Shown: in pieces, positions 62,318 to 64,000 of the stretch
Position numbering within the stretch: the stretch's first letter is position 1
Layout of the letters: the number at the start of each line of letters is the position of its first letter
Origin: Pseudomonadota bacterium
GTDB taxonomy: Bacteria; Desulfobacterota; Desulfobacteria; Desulfobacterales; Desulfolunaceae
Direction: 5' to 3'
Assembly: GCA_018818835.1 (NCBI GenBank)
Contig: JAHIRD010000165.1
Span: 1 to 64,000 of the forward strand
Length of the DNA stretch: 64,000 bases
Made by a program: the position numbers and the translations under genes
Notes under the pieces: generated by a model
What the model saw: only the letters and a program-made list of their open reading frames with translations
Databases searched by the model: none
Told to the model about the DNA's origin: nothing

Positions 62318-64000
62318 CTATAAATCCTTCCATACTTTACGCCGGTAATTGATACGGGCTTCAACATCCCTGGACAGGACTCCGTATTTCAGGCGGGACA
62401 TGTCCCGAATCTGTGAGGCTCTGGCAGCGCTGACAATGGCTGGGTCCAGGATGGTTTTAAAACTAAAGGGGGGCAGAACCTGATTTGCCGTCTGCATACG
62501 CACATATCCTTGATGGTTGGGCAATCCGCAGATATCGCGAGAGGAAAATCCGGGTTCAAAGACTTTCCCTATCTTGCCGGCATCTTCCTGACCCAGGCGG
62601 AAGGATGCGATCATCCCCACATTGCCCAGTATGGCATCCAGCAATTTATTCTTCTTTTCACCCCCACTCAACTGAGCCGTGTACTGGGTGGATAAAATCA
62701 GGCCCATGCGATACTTGCGCGCTTCTGACAGAAGCTCAGTGAAATTATCCGTGGGCAGAGTATGGCATTCGTCCACATACAGATAAAACTCCCGGCGTTT
62801 TTCCTTGGGCATGTCACCCCGCTTCATGGCGGCCATCTTAAAACGGTTCACCATTTGATTGGCTAAAAGCCCACTGATGGTACTTCCGAAACGCCCTCTT
62901 CCCAACTTTACGAACAACAGTTTACCTTCGTTCATCACCGTGCTGAAATCAAAGCCGGTGTGCTCCTGGCCCACAATCATCTTGAGGGTCCTATCGTTGA
63001 TAAAACGGCTGAACTTGGATGTAATGTAAGGAGATACGTTTTCAATGCTCACATCCCGCCCGGCCCGCTCCATTTCCTCCACAAAATCGAGGGTCACAGG
63101 ATCGGTTGTGTACTTTTTTAGAAACTGCCTGAAGTCCTTATTCAAAAAACACAGGGTGAATTCAAGCAGGGTGGGCTTGAATTCCCGGTGGGGTTCATCC
63201 ATCATCAACAGCTTAAGAATTCCCCGGAAATACTGCTCAAAAATAGGGCCGCCGGCCTGCTTCATATCGTATATCCGATCCATGGTTTCATACAAGCTGT
63301 CGATGATCATGTCCCGTTCTTCTATGGTTGACCATTCTAAAAGATTAAACCCGACGGGCTTTTCTCGATCCAACAGATCGAACAGAATCACGTCCTGTCT
63401 CCGGTTGTGGGGCATGCGGGCAATGATATCGTCGACTAGATCCCCGTGGGGATCGATCACCGCAAGCCCTTTGTCCGCACGGATATCCTGAAGCACCATA
63501 TTCATCATCAGCGTGCTTTTTCCTGTCCCGGTCTGGCCGAGGATAAACATATGGCGCATCCGGTCCTGGGTATTGCAGAACACCGGTTGGGATGTGCCCA
63601 GGTGCTCGTTATCAAAGACCCGAATCCCATCGTTAACAGCCGGAGGAAGATTTGCCAAACCGGTTCTAAACCGTTTGATCGGAAGGCCGGTCTGATCATC
63701 CATTGGCGGGACCGGCAGACAAAATGCACTGGTTGCTTCCACAATGGTGAAAGGTTCACGTTCCGGAAAGAAATCTGGCTCACAAGCAGACGTTTCATCA
63801 ACGGTCCTGATGTGAAACCCACCCTGAAACACATCCCCATTGTCACCGGTCGGACCGCCGGTGACCAATCGTCCAACGCTATGAGCTAATGAGGGGCCTA
63901 TGGAACACGGGGCAAAAATAAACACCCCTACGTCGAGGCATGTATCTGAAAGAAATCCAGCTTGGCGCAAAGCCACATCCCGAATGGCGCTGACTTGACG
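62318..64000 (-). CDS. VirD4/TraG-type ATPase (partial, 5' end beyond window)
   Basis: At least 560 residues; the frame runs past the window's right edge, so the start is not visible. Walker A FILGQTGTGKSTLMMNM and LAVIDPHGDLVDDI open the ATPase, Walker B region EFYLYVDECHTLPTD, and LSTQYTAQLSGGEKKN follows, as in TraG/VirD4 and HerA-like ATPases. Such proteins couple DNA to conjugation machinery or act in mobile elements. Its presence, beside accessory and toxin genes, suggests an integrated mobile element extending to the right. Confidence 0.8.
   Translation of the reverse strand, partial: RQVSAIRDVALRQAGFLSDTCLDVGVFIFAPCSIGPSLAHSVGRLVTGGPTGDNGDVFQGGFHIRTVDETSACEPDFFPEREPFTIVEATSAFCLPVPPMDDQTGLPIKRFRTGLANLPPAVNDGIRVFDNEHLGTSQPVFCNTQDRMRHMFILGQTGTGKSTLMMNMVLQDIRADKGLAVIDPHGDLVDDIIARMPHNRRQDVILFDLLDREKPVGFNLLEWSTIEERDMIIDSLYETMDRIYDMKQAGGPIFEQYFRGILKLLMMDEPHREFKPTLLEFTLCFLNKDFRQFLKKYTTDPVTLDFVEEMERAGRDVSIENVSPYITSKFSRFINDRTLKMIVGQEHTGFDFSTVMNEGKLLFVKLGRGRFGSTISGLLANQMVNRFKMAAMKRGDMPKEKRREFYLYVDECHTLPTDNFTELLSEARKYRMGLILSTQYTAQLSGGEKKNKLLDAILGNVGMIASFRLGQEDAGKIGKVFEPGFSSRDICGLPNHQGYVRMQTANQVLPPFSFKTILDPAIVSAARASQIRDMSRLKYGVLSRDVEARINYRRKVWKDL

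Overview
The window reads as chromosomal DNA of an anaerobic, probably sulfate-reducing bacterium of the Desulfobacterota (Desulfobacteraceae-like). The pointers are a two-domain desulfoferrodoxin, an orange-protein (ORP)-like cluster of NifX-fold proteins and paired MinD/ferredoxin ATPases with a sigma-54 activator, DUF3786 and DUF5320 proteins, and a class I benzoyl-CoA-reductase-like cluster. This is inferred from gene content; no rRNA, tRNA or CRISPR array was seen.

Layout. 0.3-3.2 kb: a RapA-type SNF2 ATPase. 3.8-6.4 kb: a translationally coupled operon of a DUF3696 ABC-type ATPase, a PIN-like nuclease and an RNA-ligase-fold protein, a good candidate for an undescribed RNA-damage/repair or defence module. 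7.3-9.3 kb: DUF2293 and a TPR-methyltransferase. 9.8-13.5 kb: an oxygen-stress block (thiol peroxidase, desulfoferrodoxin, exported superoxide dismutase, DJ-1/PfpI). 14.5-18.3 kb: an asymmetric ABC exporter pair. 18.5-21.2 kb: CbiM(N)QO cobalt/nickel ECF transporter. 21.2-25 kb: a lipoprotein hydrolase, a HAD phosphatase, three gene remnants, and VapBC with a palindromic operator.

25.1-33.1 kb: ORP-like region. NifX-family proteins, DUF5320, a receiver-like protein and two MinD/ferredoxin ATPases lie on the minus strand behind an exact-consensus sigma-54 promoter (30365-30379). A long inverted repeat about 140 bp upstream is a likely enhancer. A PAS/AAA+/Fis activator lies close by. 33.4-37.7 kb: a REP-associated transposase and a fragment of a second copy, an aldehyde dehydrogenase, a ModE-like regulator and an Ogt-type methyltransferase.

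38-46.2 kb: the metabolic centrepiece. An unknown 490-residue helical protein is coupled to BzdN/O/P/Q-like subunits of an ATP-dependent reductase. Facing it is a minus-strand unit with a candidate 26-residue peptide, a protein resembling one domain of acetyl-CoA synthase, and a CooC-like ATPase. A GntR regulator sits beside it, and the same palindrome (ATTGTCGACAAT) occurs in front of both units, suggesting one regulon.

46.3-50.5 kb: a ferredoxin-domain protein, a VOC protein, a frameshifted PD-(D/E)XK-like gene and a beta-CASP-type hydrolase. 50.7-64 kb: an accessory-looking stretch with HipBA, a caspase-like lipoprotein, a broken lipoprotein gene, zinc-ribbon proteins, a beta-propeller and outer-membrane pair, an unknown 746-residue protein and the end of a VirD4/TraG-type ATPase cut by the window edge. 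Much of 55.6-62 kb looks AT-richer than the rest. Small dispersed inverted repeats recur between genes throughout.
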